The notes under the pieces: model-generated
Seen by the model: only the letters and a program-made list of their open reading frames with translations
Databases searched by the model: none
Told to the model about the DNA's origin: nothing
Origin: Anaerolineae bacterium
GTDB taxonomy: Bacteria; Chloroflexota; Anaerolineae; Aggregatilineales; UBA2796
Length of the DNA stretch: 64,000 nucleotides
Direction: 5' to 3'
Assembly (NCBI GenBank): GCA_019637615.1
Contig: JAHBVJ010000012.1
Span: forward strand, 1 to 64,000
Translations under genes and position numbers: made by a program
In this document: positions 25,819 through 34,991 of the stretch, piece after piece
Position numbering within the stretch: position 1 is the first letter of the stretch
Layout of the letters: the number at the start of each line of letters is the position of its first letter

Positions 25819-27738
25819 TTATTGACAGCTTGTCCAAGCAAGATTTCCATAAGAATTACCGGGTCTACTGATTGATCTCACAGGCTGTCCATCAGCAGTA
25901 TACACCTCTAGTGTGATCGGGGTATAGAGCGACGTTTGGTTAGGGTTGCGAACTGCCTGTGTGAAGGCTACCAATTTGCCATCTGGCGACCACAGCGGGT
26001 CTCCCAAACCAACATCAGGGCTGGCGATGAGATGGGTAGTGGTGCCATCACTGCGGCTAAGTTGCAGATATTCATGAATAAGATAATCGCCAAATTTGAT
26101 CGCTACCACCTCGCCACCCGGCGCGACAAAAAAAGGCGGTGGATTCTTGATAGCGACTTGGGACAGACCAAAGTTGAAACGGCGCATCGTGGGTAACTGT
26201 CCGGCAATGGTATAGGCATCCACGCCCAGCGCGCCATGCTGATCACGCCACCACACCCGATAATCGCCTGTATTTGGTTCGGTATCGACGTAGAGCACCT
26301 CGGAAAAGGTGTTACCGAAGGGAGTCATCGCACCTGTACGCAAATCCAGCAGCTTTAGGTTGAAGTCGCTCGCTGCCGCCTCTTTCACAAGGAAAACAAC
26401 CCTATCACCGTAATACTCCACGTCTCTTAGATCAACGAAACCATGAATATCTTTCAACCCACTGCCATCCGCCTTGACCCATGAGAGATGTACATCGCGT
26501 TGGGCCGCACGTCCTGATGACCACGTAAAAGCCACGTAGTGACCATCGGCTGACCACGCTGCATCGCCATAATCACCGTCAGTCTGGAACAACGTCGTGC
26601 GCTGCGTACCGTCAAGGTTGAGCAAGCCCCCCCGCACCAGTTTGGCATCTCGTTCCACTAACGCCACACGATCCGGTTGGTTGGGGGCGGGGAAGGGGCC
26701 TTTGACGAGATTGGCTACGATTTCGAGGGTTTCATGGGCAGCGGGCGTAAACACCTTAAGAGTCTTATCTTGAAAATAAGCGATCTGTTCGCCATTCATC
26801 AGCCATTGCGCGGCCTGTTCGATGGAGCGGGACTTCGATCGATCGGTCTCTAGCGAGAGACGATATTCAGGCCCATCCACATCGAATACATCAAGATGCC
26901 AGATTAGGTCGGGTGCGGCGGTGCCGTAGGTGACTAACAGATAACGCCCCTTGGACGACCATCGCGTATTCACATAGTTGGTGGAGGCTACAAGCGCATG
27001 TGCCCGTTCCGAGAAAGTAGCGAGGTTGAAAATGTTGACAGACATCGAGGAAGAACTGCTGGTGGAAGCTAAATATAGCAAATGGCTGCTATCGGGCGAC
27101 CATTCAGCCCGCTCCACCCAATCCCATGCGCCTGTGCTGGCGACCAGTTGCCCCTGCGTATTCCACAACGTCCAGCGGCGGCCATCCCATTCGCGCGTGC
27201 CGATCAGCAGATAGCGCCCATCTGGAGACCACCCATTCACAATCACGTCCAACGGATTGAGAGTCGGAATTCTCACATGCTGCAAGCCGCTGCCATCGGC
27301 GTGCGCAATGCTTAGAGTTACTTCGCTGGCATTCGCATAGGTGTAGGCGAAACGTTGGCTATCGGGCGACCAGAAGAAGTAAAACGGGGAAGTAATGTTG
27401 TCTTGTACCGCGATCGTGCCTCCCTTGGCGGGATAAAGATATAGCGTATTCGTTTGGTCGGGGCGCTGGTTCCACACCAGATAGGCGCGATATTGGTGAT
27501 CCGGCGAAAGTTCGCCCGGTGTATAGAGCGTGTTTGCTTGTGTGCGCGGATCAGTATGATACAGGCCTGACCGCAGATCGAGGATATTGCCGTTATTGCC
27601 GTAACCGCCGTAGATCAGACAGGTATAAGGGCTGTCATAGAAGCGAGACTGCGCCCGCCCGCTGCCCAACGCCCCGCTCACTGCCATCACATTCAATAGC
27701 AAAACTAGCGCAAAGAAACGTACTGCTCTGAGTCGCAT
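25819..27738 (-). CDS. secreted TolB/WD40-like beta-propeller protein
   Basis: This exported protein of 639 residues starts with a signal peptide (MRLRAVRFFALVLLLNVMAV, cleavage near GRAQ). The rest is a chain of propeller blades with the recurring SPDG/SPDS motif (FFWSPDSQRFAY, GWSPDGRYLLIG, EWSPDSSHLLYL, AWSADGHYVAFT, LWSPDGKLVAFT). Ten or so such blades suggest one or two propellers. There are no catalytic motifs, so a binding or scaffold role outside the cell is likely. The ATG follows GAGGGA. It lies directly downstream of the kinase-NTPase-WD40 gene on the same strand with a 90-base gap. Confidence 0.85.
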   Translation of the reverse strand: MRLRAVRFFALVLLLNVMAVSGALGSGRAQSRFYDSPYTCLIYGGYGNNGNILDLRSGLYHTDPRTQANTLYTPGELSPDHQYRAYLVWNQRPDQTNTLYLYPAKGGTIAVQDNITSPFYFFWSPDSQRFAYTYANASEVTLSIAHADGSGLQHVRIPTLNPLDVIVNGWSPDGRYLLIGTREWDGRRWTLWNTQGQLVASTGAWDWVERAEWSPDSSHLLYLASTSSSSSMSVNIFNLATFSERAHALVASTNYVNTRWSSKGRYLLVTYGTAAPDLIWHLDVFDVDGPEYRLSLETDRSKSRSIEQAAQWLMNGEQIAYFQDKTLKVFTPAAHETLEIVANLVKGPFPAPNQPDRVALVERDAKLVRGGLLNLDGTQRTTLFQTDGDYGDAAWSADGHYVAFTWSSGRAAQRDVHLSWVKADGSGLKDIHGFVDLRDVEYYGDRVVFLVKEAAASDFNLKLLDLRTGAMTPFGNTFSEVLYVDTEPNTGDYRVWWRDQHGALGVDAYTIAGQLPTMRRFNFGLSQVAIKNPPPFFVAPGGEVVAIKFGDYLIHEYLQLSRSDGTTTHLIASPDVGLGDPLWSPDGKLVAFTQAVRNPNQTSLYTPITLEVYTADGQPVRSISRPGNSYGNLAWTSCQ

Positions 27739-27828
27739 ACCATTCCCTCATGTCGATTGCCTACTCAGAATCAGACACGATTCTCCGTCTGAGCGTTCCC
27801 TACGACCTCCTGACGGTCTGGTTAGTGG

Positions 27829-30800
27829 CTATGGCGCGGGCGTAAAGGTTACGAACAGTCCCTTTTCCGACGTTGGCGTCGGCGTGATCGTGACGGGTGG
27901 CAATGGTGACGCCGTGGGCAGCGCGATCATCGTCCAGATGGGCAGTGGTGTGCCCAATACAGATGTAGTGACGACCGGATTCTGATTCTGCTGCGTATCG
28001 AACTTGGGGCAGGTTGCCGTGTCATCAAGGAGATAGCGCGAGCGTTCGTCGGGTTTGAAGTCGCGCAGAGCGGCAGTACACGCCCGCAGCAAGAGCGCTT
28101 GGCTGGCGACATCAAATACGTGCGCTGTACCATCCCATGACCCGACTAAAACCTGTGTATTGTCCGGCGAAAAGGCCGCATAGCTCGTCTTGGCGTTAAA
28201 GCCCGCCAAGGTATGGAGTTCTTGGAGCGTTTCGACATCCCAAACTCTGGCGGTTAAATCGTCGCTGGTGCTGACGAGCAGCTTGCCATCGGGCGAGACG
28301 GCTAATTTGCGCAGCGCGTTGCGATGTCCGACGAACTCACCAAGCTGCTCACCGCTGGCGCGATCCCACTTACGAATCAGCTTGTCGTTGCCGCTGGTGA
28401 ACACGTACTTGCCGTCCGGCGAGATAGCTACCCCATCCAGTACACCGCCGTGGTTAAAGGCATGGATGAATTCGCCCGTGTAGGCATTCCACAACCGTGA
28501 GGTACCATCCGCGCTGGCGCTGACCAACCATTGACCGTCGGCGGACATATCCAGATAGTAGATTGGGCCGCCATGTCCTGAATACGTGCGAATCTCCTTG
28601 AAGGTGGTCATATCCCATTGATGAATATCCGTACCACGCGTTGTCGTCAGCAGCGATTTTTCATCCGGCGTCATGCGGGCATAGGCCAACTGAACGCGTT
28701 CGGGGAAGGGAAATTCATTAAGCGCTTTGCCCGTCGCCGTCTCCCAGAAAATGACATGACCATCCGAATCCGCCGACATGACTTGCTGACTGTTGTGGAT
28801 GAACATGCCGCCGATAACGCTGTTGGTGTGGCGGAGTGTCCCGCCACTGCCATCCAGAATGCGCAGCGTTTGACCCGTCTGGGCATCCCAGATGCGCAGT
28901 GTGTTATCGTTGGAACCCGTCAGGATCAGCTTGCCATCCGCCGAATAGGCTACTACATAGACCTCGCGCACGTGACCGAGCAGCAAATGGGGATCCTGTT
29001 GCGCAGCCAACGACCATAAGCGTACACTGCTATCATCCGCCGCACTCAACACGGCTTGTTCCCCCGGCGCAAAGGAGGCCGTGAAGACCTGTACCCCGTG
29101 CCCGACCAGTGCAAATAAGCGCTGCCCGCTGGCGATGTCCCAGATATGAATTTCCTTATTCACGCCAGCCGCGATCACGCGCCGTCCATCTGCCGAGAGG
29201 TTGATGCTGTTGATGTACAGGTTATCAGCGCTCATGCGGTGCAGTTCACGCCCTGTCAGCGTATCGTATACGAGGATCAGTCCATTGGCCGTGCCGACGA
29301 CTAACGCCGTGCCATCCGGCGTAAAGTGAGGACTGGTCACACGGTCGGTCGGCGCTTGGATGGTGCGTAGGCTGTTACCTGTGGACACATCCCACAACGT
29401 GATCAAGCCATCTCTACCGGCAGTGACGAGCGTATTCCCGTCCGGCGCAAAGGCCGCTTCGAATTCGCATAGGCCATTGCGATTGCAGGTGGGCGAGTCA
29501 ACTTTGATCTCGCGCTGTAACTGCTGCGTGGCAGTATCCCAAATGCGTACGATACCCGCCTCGTCCGCCGTCACGACGTGTTGTTCGTCGGGCGAAAAGG
29601 AAGCTGAAATCAGGGTGACGTTATCCGCTGTGTAGATGGCAAGCTGCTTGCCCGTCTCGACATCCCACAGGCGTGCAGAACCATCGCGACTGCCGGACAG
29701 CAGGCGAGTGCTGTCCTTGGAGAACTGCACGATGCCAACGGACGCGGTATGACCATTGAAGCGACGGATGTAATCAAAGGGTGCGTCCCCGTCCAATAAT
29801 TCGAACGCATTAAAATTGGTGGCGGTGGCGATGTAACGACCATCGGGCGAGTAAGCCGCCGTCAACATACCGAGTTTACTGGTGACGATCCGTGAGCGCT
29901 GGCTGGCTTGCAGGGCTTTGCCGAGTGTGGTTTCGGTTTCTGTACTGTCATCGATGGAGACCGCGCGGATCGCCAGCAGCAAGGCGGTTTGCGGATCGCT
30001 CCCCAAGCGAGTCAAGGATTCTTCGGCGGCGGAGGCCAATCGAAAGGCGTCGAGGCGTTGTTGCTGCCCCTGCACCTGTGTATTTTGCTGCTGGATGGCA
30101 GTCCCTTGTTGTTGGAGTTGGACGGACTGCTGCTGGACGGCGGCAACGGCGGCAGTCAACGTGACCGGAATGGGCGTCAGGAGAACGGCGGCTTGTTCAA
30201 CCTGTGATTGGGCTTGCCGTGCTTGCGACAAAAATACAAAGGTGGCGATCAAAGCCAGACCACCGACGAACGCCAGCACCACGGTAGCACGCTGGAAATT
30301 TTGCACCATCCGCGCCGTGTTGATCTCTTGCTGGCGGCGGGCTTGATCGGCGGCTTCTTTGCGGGCGCGCTCGGCAAGGCTGGCGGCTAGATAGGCTTCT
30401 TCCAAGTCGTTCAGCGCGAGGGGCGTCAGACGCTTCCACCATTCGAATTCGTCCAGCCGCGTGCCCGCCGCCAAAAATTCGCGATCTCGTCCCCGCCGGA
30501 GCCATTCAGCAGCTTCTTGTGAGAGGCGACGCTGCACTTTCAATTCTTCGCGGGTTTCTGTGAGCCACTGCCGCAAGCGTGCCCATGAGCGAATAAGCGC
30601 TTCGTGGGCAACTTCTACGGTGGGTACGCGAGTCAACGGATCGCGATCTAAGGTCAACAAGCGATAATGACTAAAGAGATCGATCACGTGCTGCATGGCT
30701 TGCATACGATCAGGCGTCGAGGTCAATTCGGTCATGCTAACGCGGCGACGAGTATCTTCTGCGCCTTCGCCAAGCGTGATCAGGCGCAAAAATAGCTGTT

Positions 30801-32655
30801 CGGCCTCGTATTGCTCTGCTTCCGGCAAGCTAAGATATAGCTCGTCAGCGCGGCGGGCAAGCGCGCCCATCACACCGCCGCTGCGAAGGTAAGCGGCAAG
30901 GGATAAGGAATCCCCTTCGCGGCGTTCATACAATTCTGTCAGCGCATATTGCAGCAAGGGGAGCGTGCCAGTGCGTTCACCCACATCACGCGTAATTGCC
31001 TCTACTAATTCGGGCGGTACTGTCAGCCCCGCTTGTTCAGCCGGACGTACAATCGCTTGCTGCAACCCTTTGGTGTTTAGCGGCAAGACAACCTCGGTAC
31101 GCTGGGTGAGCAGTTCTCCGAAAGTCTGGTATAGCATCGGCTTGTCGTAGAAATCCGCACGTAAGGTGATGATAATCCGCAAGCGAGACTCTGGTGATCT
31201 GATGGCGTTGTATAGATTCGCCAGAAAGCGCGTGCGGATGGCTTCGCCACTGCCCATTGTGAACAACTCTTCAAATTGGTCGATCACAAGCAGCACTTCA
31301 GCGCCGTCCGACGGCAGCATCTGATGGATCACCGTTAACAGCCCATTCTCATTACGATTGAGTTGAGCACGCATATCCGAGACGGGATTGATTGTGATGC
31401 TGAGCAGCGTGCGTTCCAACTCCTCGAAAGGACGCGCACCCGGCGTCATCGACACCACGAACCAATTTTGTGAACCCGTGATGCTGCCGCGACGGATAGC
31501 AGGGATCAAGCCCGCTTTAACCACGCTTGATTTGCCTGATCCACTCGGCCCGACTACCGCAAGGAAACGCCCCGCCCAATCTGGCTCACTCAGGCGGTAG
31601 AGCATTTGCTGCACTAAGGTTTCTCGTCCGAAAAATTCGTCGCTTTCATCTTCTTCGAAGGGGCGTAAGCCTTTGTAGGGATTAGCAACAGTGGGGAGGA
31701 TGTCGTGGATTTCCGCCGTCTCGCCGTCGAGTACTGTTTTTGGTGGTGCGATGGCAGGGAGTGTGACCTGCGCCAAGCCCGATTGAGTGCTAAATTTCGA
31801 CTCGCTATCCGCCGTATTGTGAAAGGCCGCCAGCAGTGCCATCACGCTGGAAAAGCGCTGTTCAGGCAGCTTCGCGGTGGCTTGATGCAGCACCATATTT
31901 AACTGTTCTGGCAAATCAGGCACATAACGGCTGAGAGGTGGCAACGGTGCCGTGAAGTGCATCTGCATCAGCGCACTCAATCCCTCTGCCGAGGAAAACG
32001 GTAAGTGTCCCGTCAACATTTCAAACAGCAGAATACCGAGGCTGTAAATATCCGAGGCTGGTGTCGGCTGTTTGCCCTGAAATTGCTCCGGCGCAAGATA
32101 AGATGGCGTCCCCAAGAGCGTACCCGTCTGCGTAATGTCAAGCGGGCGTAACACATCTTTGGCGATGCCGAAATCTGCCAAATATGCATTATCTTCCGAA
32201 TCTAGCAGAATGTTGGCGGATTTCAGATCGCGGTGAATGATGCCGTGCCGATGCGCATGATCGAGCGCTGGAGCCATTTGCATGAGCATTTGCACGACAC
32301 GGTTCAGCGGCAAGCGGCCATATTGAATCCTCTGCGCGAGACTGCCGCCTTGCAACCAGCGCATCACCAGATAGGCCGCGTCCGGTTCGCGCCAATAATC
32401 GTACAGCGGCACGATATGTGGATGTTCCAAGCGGGCGACGATTTGCGCTTCGTACTCGAAACGGCGAATGAAGCTCGGATTGTTGGCAAAATGAGGCAAG
32501 ATGATCTTGATGGCAACTTCGCGGTCGATAGCTGGCTGGTGCGCACGATAGACCGCCGCAAAGCCACCGCTACCGATCAGTTCTGTCAGCGTATAACCCC
32601 GTACTGTCCGTCGTTCTCCATCATCGGGAGACGACGGCGGCGATGAAGTGACCAT
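27829..32655 (-). CDS. Ser/Thr protein kinase fused to nSTAND-type NTPase, membrane helix and WD40 repeats
   Basis: This 1608-residue signalling protein has three modules. Residues 20-275 form a Hanks-type kinase with all key parts: Gly-rich loop IGSGGFAAV, VAIK (Lys50), HRDLKSAN (141-148), DFG (161-163) and APE (188-190). Residues about 325-780 form a STAND NTPase with NPYKGLRPFEE lead-in, Walker A GPSGSGKSS (369-377) and Walker B LLVIDQFEEL (455-464). A membrane helix (about 785-807) and a Gln-rich coiled coil follow. About 14 WD40 repeats occupy 925-1555. The C-terminal propellers would lie outside the membrane if the helix is inserted once. STAND NTPases switch on ligand binding by the repeat domain, so this looks like a receptor that triggers phosphorylation. 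Confidence 0.92.
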   Translation of the reverse strand: MVTSSPPSSPDDGERRTVRGYTLTELIGSGGFAAVYRAHQPAIDREVAIKIILPHFANNPSFIRRFEYEAQIVARLEHPHIVPLYDYWREPDAAYLVMRWLQGGSLAQRIQYGRLPLNRVVQMLMQMAPALDHAHRHGIIHRDLKSANILLDSEDNAYLADFGIAKDVLRPLDITQTGTLLGTPSYLAPEQFQGKQPTPASDIYSLGILLFEMLTGHLPFSSAEGLSALMQMHFTAPLPPLSRYVPDLPEQLNMVLHQATAKLPEQRFSSVMALLAAFHNTADSESKFSTQSGLAQVTLPAIAPPKTVLDGETAEIHDILPTVANPYKGLRPFEEDESDEFFGRETLVQQMLYRLSEPDWAGRFLAVVGPSGSGKSSVVKAGLIPAIRRGSITGSQNWFVVSMTPGARPFEELERTLLSITINPVSDMRAQLNRNENGLLTVIHQMLPSDGAEVLLVIDQFEELFTMGSGEAIRTRFLANLYNAIRSPESRLRIIITLRADFYDKPMLYQTFGELLTQRTEVVLPLNTKGLQQAIVRPAEQAGLTVPPELVEAITRDVGERTGTLPLLQYALTELYERREGDSLSLAAYLRSGGVMGALARRADELYLSLPEAEQYEAEQLFLRLITLGEGAEDTRRRVSMTELTSTPDRMQAMQHVIDLFSHYRLLTLDRDPLTRVPTVEVAHEALIRSWARLRQWLTETREELKVQRRLSQEAAEWLRRGRDREFLAAGTRLDEFEWWKRLTPLALNDLEEAYLAASLAERARKEAADQARRQQEINTARMVQNFQRATVVLAFVGGLALIATFVFLSQARQAQSQVEQAAVLLTPIPVTLTAAVAAVQQQSVQLQQQGTAIQQQNTQVQGQQQRLDAFRLASAAEESLTRLGSDPQTALLLAIRAVSIDDSTETETTLGKALQASQRSRIVTSKLGMLTAAYSPDGRYIATATNFNAFELLDGDAPFDYIRRFNGHTASVGIVQFSKDSTRLLSGSRDGSARLWDVETGKQLAIYTADNVTLISASFSPDEQHVVTADEAGIVRIWDTATQQLQREIKVDSPTCNRNGLCEFEAAFAPDGNTLVTAGRDGLITLWDVSTGNSLRTIQAPTDRVTSPHFTPDGTALVVGTANGLILVYDTLTGRELHRMSADNLYINSINLSADGRRVIAAGVNKEIHIWDIASGQRLFALVGHGVQVFTASFAPGEQAVLSAADDSSVRLWSLAAQQDPHLLLGHVREVYVVAYSADGKLILTGSNDNTLRIWDAQTGQTLRILDGSGGTLRHTNSVIGGMFIHNSQQVMSADSDGHVIFWETATGKALNEFPFPERVQLAYARMTPDEKSLLTTTRGTDIHQWDMTTFKEIRTYSGHGGPIYYLDMSADGQWLVSASADGTSRLWNAYTGEFIHAFNHGGVLDGVAISPDGKYVFTSGNDKLIRKWDRASGEQLGEFVGHRNALRKLAVSPDGKLLVSTSDDLTARVWDVETLQELHTLAGFNAKTSYAAFSPDNTQVLVGSWDGTAHVFDVASQALLLRACTAALRDFKPDERSRYLLDDTATCPKFDTQQNQNPVVTTSVLGTPLPIWTMIALPTASPLPPVTITPTPTSEKGLFVTFTPAP

Positions 32656-33142
32656 CCACCCACCTCAGTATGCACGTATGCGTGAGTAAATAGTACCACT
32701 ACTATTTACAAAATATGGTGGATGGATTTTGTATTATGACACTCGCCTTACGCAGTGCAATTGGGCAGTTTGATTCCGATCATAAAACTGATCATAAACG
32801 CCCATAAGCATGATCGGTTTGATCAATTTTCTGCTCAGAGCATGATCGGAAAACCACCGAAAAAACCGCGTATGATCGGTTTTATGATCGGAACTTGAGC
32901 AGCCAAACCGATCATTCATGATCGACTGCGCATTTAGGGGTTAAGTTAGGATCGATTTTTTGAACGCCCCGTCGCAAAACAGACAATTTGTTCAGTTAAG
33001 TTCGGCAAAATGCAGCCGACATCAGCACGCTATTCAATCTCAACCATTCTAAACGAACATTTGAGTTGTGTCAAGGGTCTAAAACTGCGTAAGGTGAGTT
33101 ATGAGAGAAATCTCCGTGATTGAGACATCGCTATGGCTTGAG
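32656..33142. other. 487-base intergenic region with clustered TGATCGG motifs
   Basis: The region carries no convincing gene. It holds the leader of the kinase gene (ribosome-binding site GAGGTGGG), the repeat cluster listed separately, and about 190 bases (32954-33142) between the cluster and the end of the giant operon in which I see nothing specific. Confidence 0.6.
32774..32953. repeat. cluster of ten GATC-centred motifs with a 23-bp near-perfect inverted repeat
   Basis: Ten GATC sites occur in 180 bases, most as TGATCGG or its complement CCGATCA. Two outer pairs form a 23-bp inverted repeat with one mismatch (32774-32796 and 32871-32893), each arm holding two motif copies spaced 12 bases apart. 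Two inner copies repeat AGCATGATCGG (32807 and 32839) directly. A further palindromic pair lies at 32909-32924. The arrangement suggests co-operative protein binding upstream of the kinase gene, about 120 bases before its start codon. Confidence 0.7.
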
Positions 33143-34981
33143 TCACGTTCCTGATTCTAGCGGAATGACGCGATCAAATTCCAGACCGCTTGATCCCTGA
33201 CCACGTCCTGTCTGCTTGCGGCGTCCGAGCCAGAGGAAGGTTTTGCCGTTCCACCAACGCGCCCGTTGATAGGTGCGCGTGACGATGGCTCCGGCGCGCG
33301 GGACTTCTTCCTCATGGATGAAATAAGCTTCGGGCGGTACGGTGTCTAGACCTGCACTCAGGACAGCGCCGCGTGGATGGACGGGCGTCGGCGTACCGGG
33401 GATCAGGCGGGGCATAGCAGCACGCTGCAATCGGATTTCGCGGTTGGAACCCGGATTATGCACCGGAATAAACGGAATCCAATTCTCGGAGATGGTCGTC
33501 CCCAACTGATATTGGATAGCTGCGCCCGTGTCGATGCGCACCACATCGGATGGCGGATGCTGTCCGGTGAAAAAGCGTTCCAAGGCGACGGCGGCTTCGT
33601 AGCCATCGATCCCACCACCGACCAGTCCCGGAATCGTTTGCTCAATCGCCATCACCATGTTCGCCATCTCGTCGCGGGCGAGGATGATTTTTTCCAGCGG
33701 CGCACTTTCCTCGATCTTGGCTAGGACAGGCGGCACGAATAGGCGGCGATCTAGGCTGCCACCGTGCCTATCGGTCAGATGATACATGCCCCATTGCCCT
33801 TGTTCGCCCGCCAGCGAATTCGCGGCTGGGCGGATGAGCGTGCGCACGCCGAAGACATCGGTGACGACGATGCCAAGCACCTCGGCTAACGCCCCGACGG
33901 GCATCCGGTAGGGTACGATGCTCCAGTCGTTGCCGTAGATGAGACCGAATTCCGCCAAAATCAGCGTCGCAAGATCGGTTGTGCTCGGCTGAATGCTGCC
34001 AAAATCGATCCGTCGATCCTCGAATTCCCACCAGCGGACGTTGGGCATACCGGGAAATTCGACAGGCGTGGGAATGAAGGTGATCGGCTCATCGTCCTTA
34101 AGGTTTGCAGCGGGAATGTTCGCGCCATCTTTGTCGTTCAATTGCAGTTGCGAGGCAAGGTCGAATGAATACCAATCCAAATGGCCTTGATGATATTGAT
34201 CGGCAACAAGAACAGTTTGCTGATCGCCAGCGGGAGTGGCAGGCGCGGCACATGCAAATTGATATTCCAAGTACGAGGATGCCCACGATGGATCGTCCGT
34301 AGATTGAGGCTGGCTGTAGGTGCGCTCGATGGAACGCTTGAACGTTTCCGTCGCCGCCAAAATCTTCGTGCGATTAGCTGTGTTGGGCACGACCTGTGCT
34401 AACCATATGGCGTGCTGATTGGGCTGTGAGTACATCGCTTCCAGCAACCGTGCGCCGTCAACCGCGCGGCCTTTGAGCGCTTCCAAGGTTTGCCAAGCTT
34501 GCCGATCGCTACGCAAGTGTGCTTCATCGAGATCGGTTGCTGGATCAAGAAAGCCGAAGGTGTCAATGTACAATGCTTGAAAATTCCCGATAGGCTTGAG
34601 CAGTTTCAACCACTGTCGGCCTAGCCGTGCCCGTGTCATCAGGTCAACGGGAAAACCTTCGCGCTCGACTTTGGTTTCCAACGGCAGTTCATCGCTATAA
34701 CCCACCGCTTGCAAACTGGAACCTGCGTAGCGATTCAAGCGCGCGGTGCGCACCTGCACCTTGCTGGTCACCGCTGATCCGGCGTCTTCGCCCTGAAATT
34801 CGCCAAACTGCCACTGGCGACACAACATCCATAGCGCATCGCGCACTTCAGCGCGCAAACTGCGATCAAAGTCGATGGTGCGCGGTCGCCCTTCCAGCCG
34901 ATTCCACGTCACGACCGAGGGGCGGAAGCGTGAATTGAGCAGCAGCGATTTGATGCGTGGATCGATTTCTACTTGTGCCAT
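33143..34981 (-). CDS. operon gene 5: large protein of unknown function (LWxLCRQWQFGEFQGEDAGS family)
   Basis: This is a 612-residue soluble protein, the last of the five-gene operon. Conserved-looking elements near the N-terminus are LRAEVRDALWMLCRQWQFGEF followed by GEDAGSAV, and FDLASQLQ in the middle. From memory these recur in uncharacterised bacterial proteins encoded beside homologues of the next gene. A WWEFED segment and a basic C-terminal third (WNGKTFLWLGRRKQTGRG) are further landmarks. I see no signal peptide, membrane helix or catalytic motif. The ATG lies 10 bases after the upstream stop codon, with AAGGA between. Confidence 0.8.
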   Translation of the reverse strand: MAQVEIDPRIKSLLLNSRFRPSVVTWNRLEGRPRTIDFDRSLRAEVRDALWMLCRQWQFGEFQGEDAGSAVTSKVQVRTARLNRYAGSSLQAVGYSDELPLETKVEREGFPVDLMTRARLGRQWLKLLKPIGNFQALYIDTFGFLDPATDLDEAHLRSDRQAWQTLEALKGRAVDGARLLEAMYSQPNQHAIWLAQVVPNTANRTKILAATETFKRSIERTYSQPQSTDDPSWASSYLEYQFACAAPATPAGDQQTVLVADQYHQGHLDWYSFDLASQLQLNDKDGANIPAANLKDDEPITFIPTPVEFPGMPNVRWWEFEDRRIDFGSIQPSTTDLATLILAEFGLIYGNDWSIVPYRMPVGALAEVLGIVVTDVFGVRTLIRPAANSLAGEQGQWGMYHLTDRHGGSLDRRLFVPPVLAKIEESAPLEKIILARDEMANMVMAIEQTIPGLVGGGIDGYEAAVALERFFTGQHPPSDVVRIDTGAAIQYQLGTTISENWIPFIPVHNPGSNREIRLQRAAMPRLIPGTPTPVHPRGAVLSAGLDTVPPEAYFIHEEEVPRAGAIVTRTYQRARWWNGKTFLWLGRRKQTGRGQGSSGLEFDRVIPLESGT

Positions 34982-34991
34982 AACTCTGTCC

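Noticed and set aside
32734..32919. Small minus-strand frame through the TGATCGG cluster
   Set aside because: Its apparent product repeats Asp/His because of the DNA repeats. It has no ribosome-binding site, and the DNA-level symmetry explains the pattern better than protein coding.
32774..32953. Possible CRISPR array or origin of replication
   Set aside because: Motifs are only 7-11 bases with irregular spacing and in both orientations, so it is not a CRISPR array. No DnaA boxes or dnaA/dnaN genes are near, so an origin claim would be unsupported.
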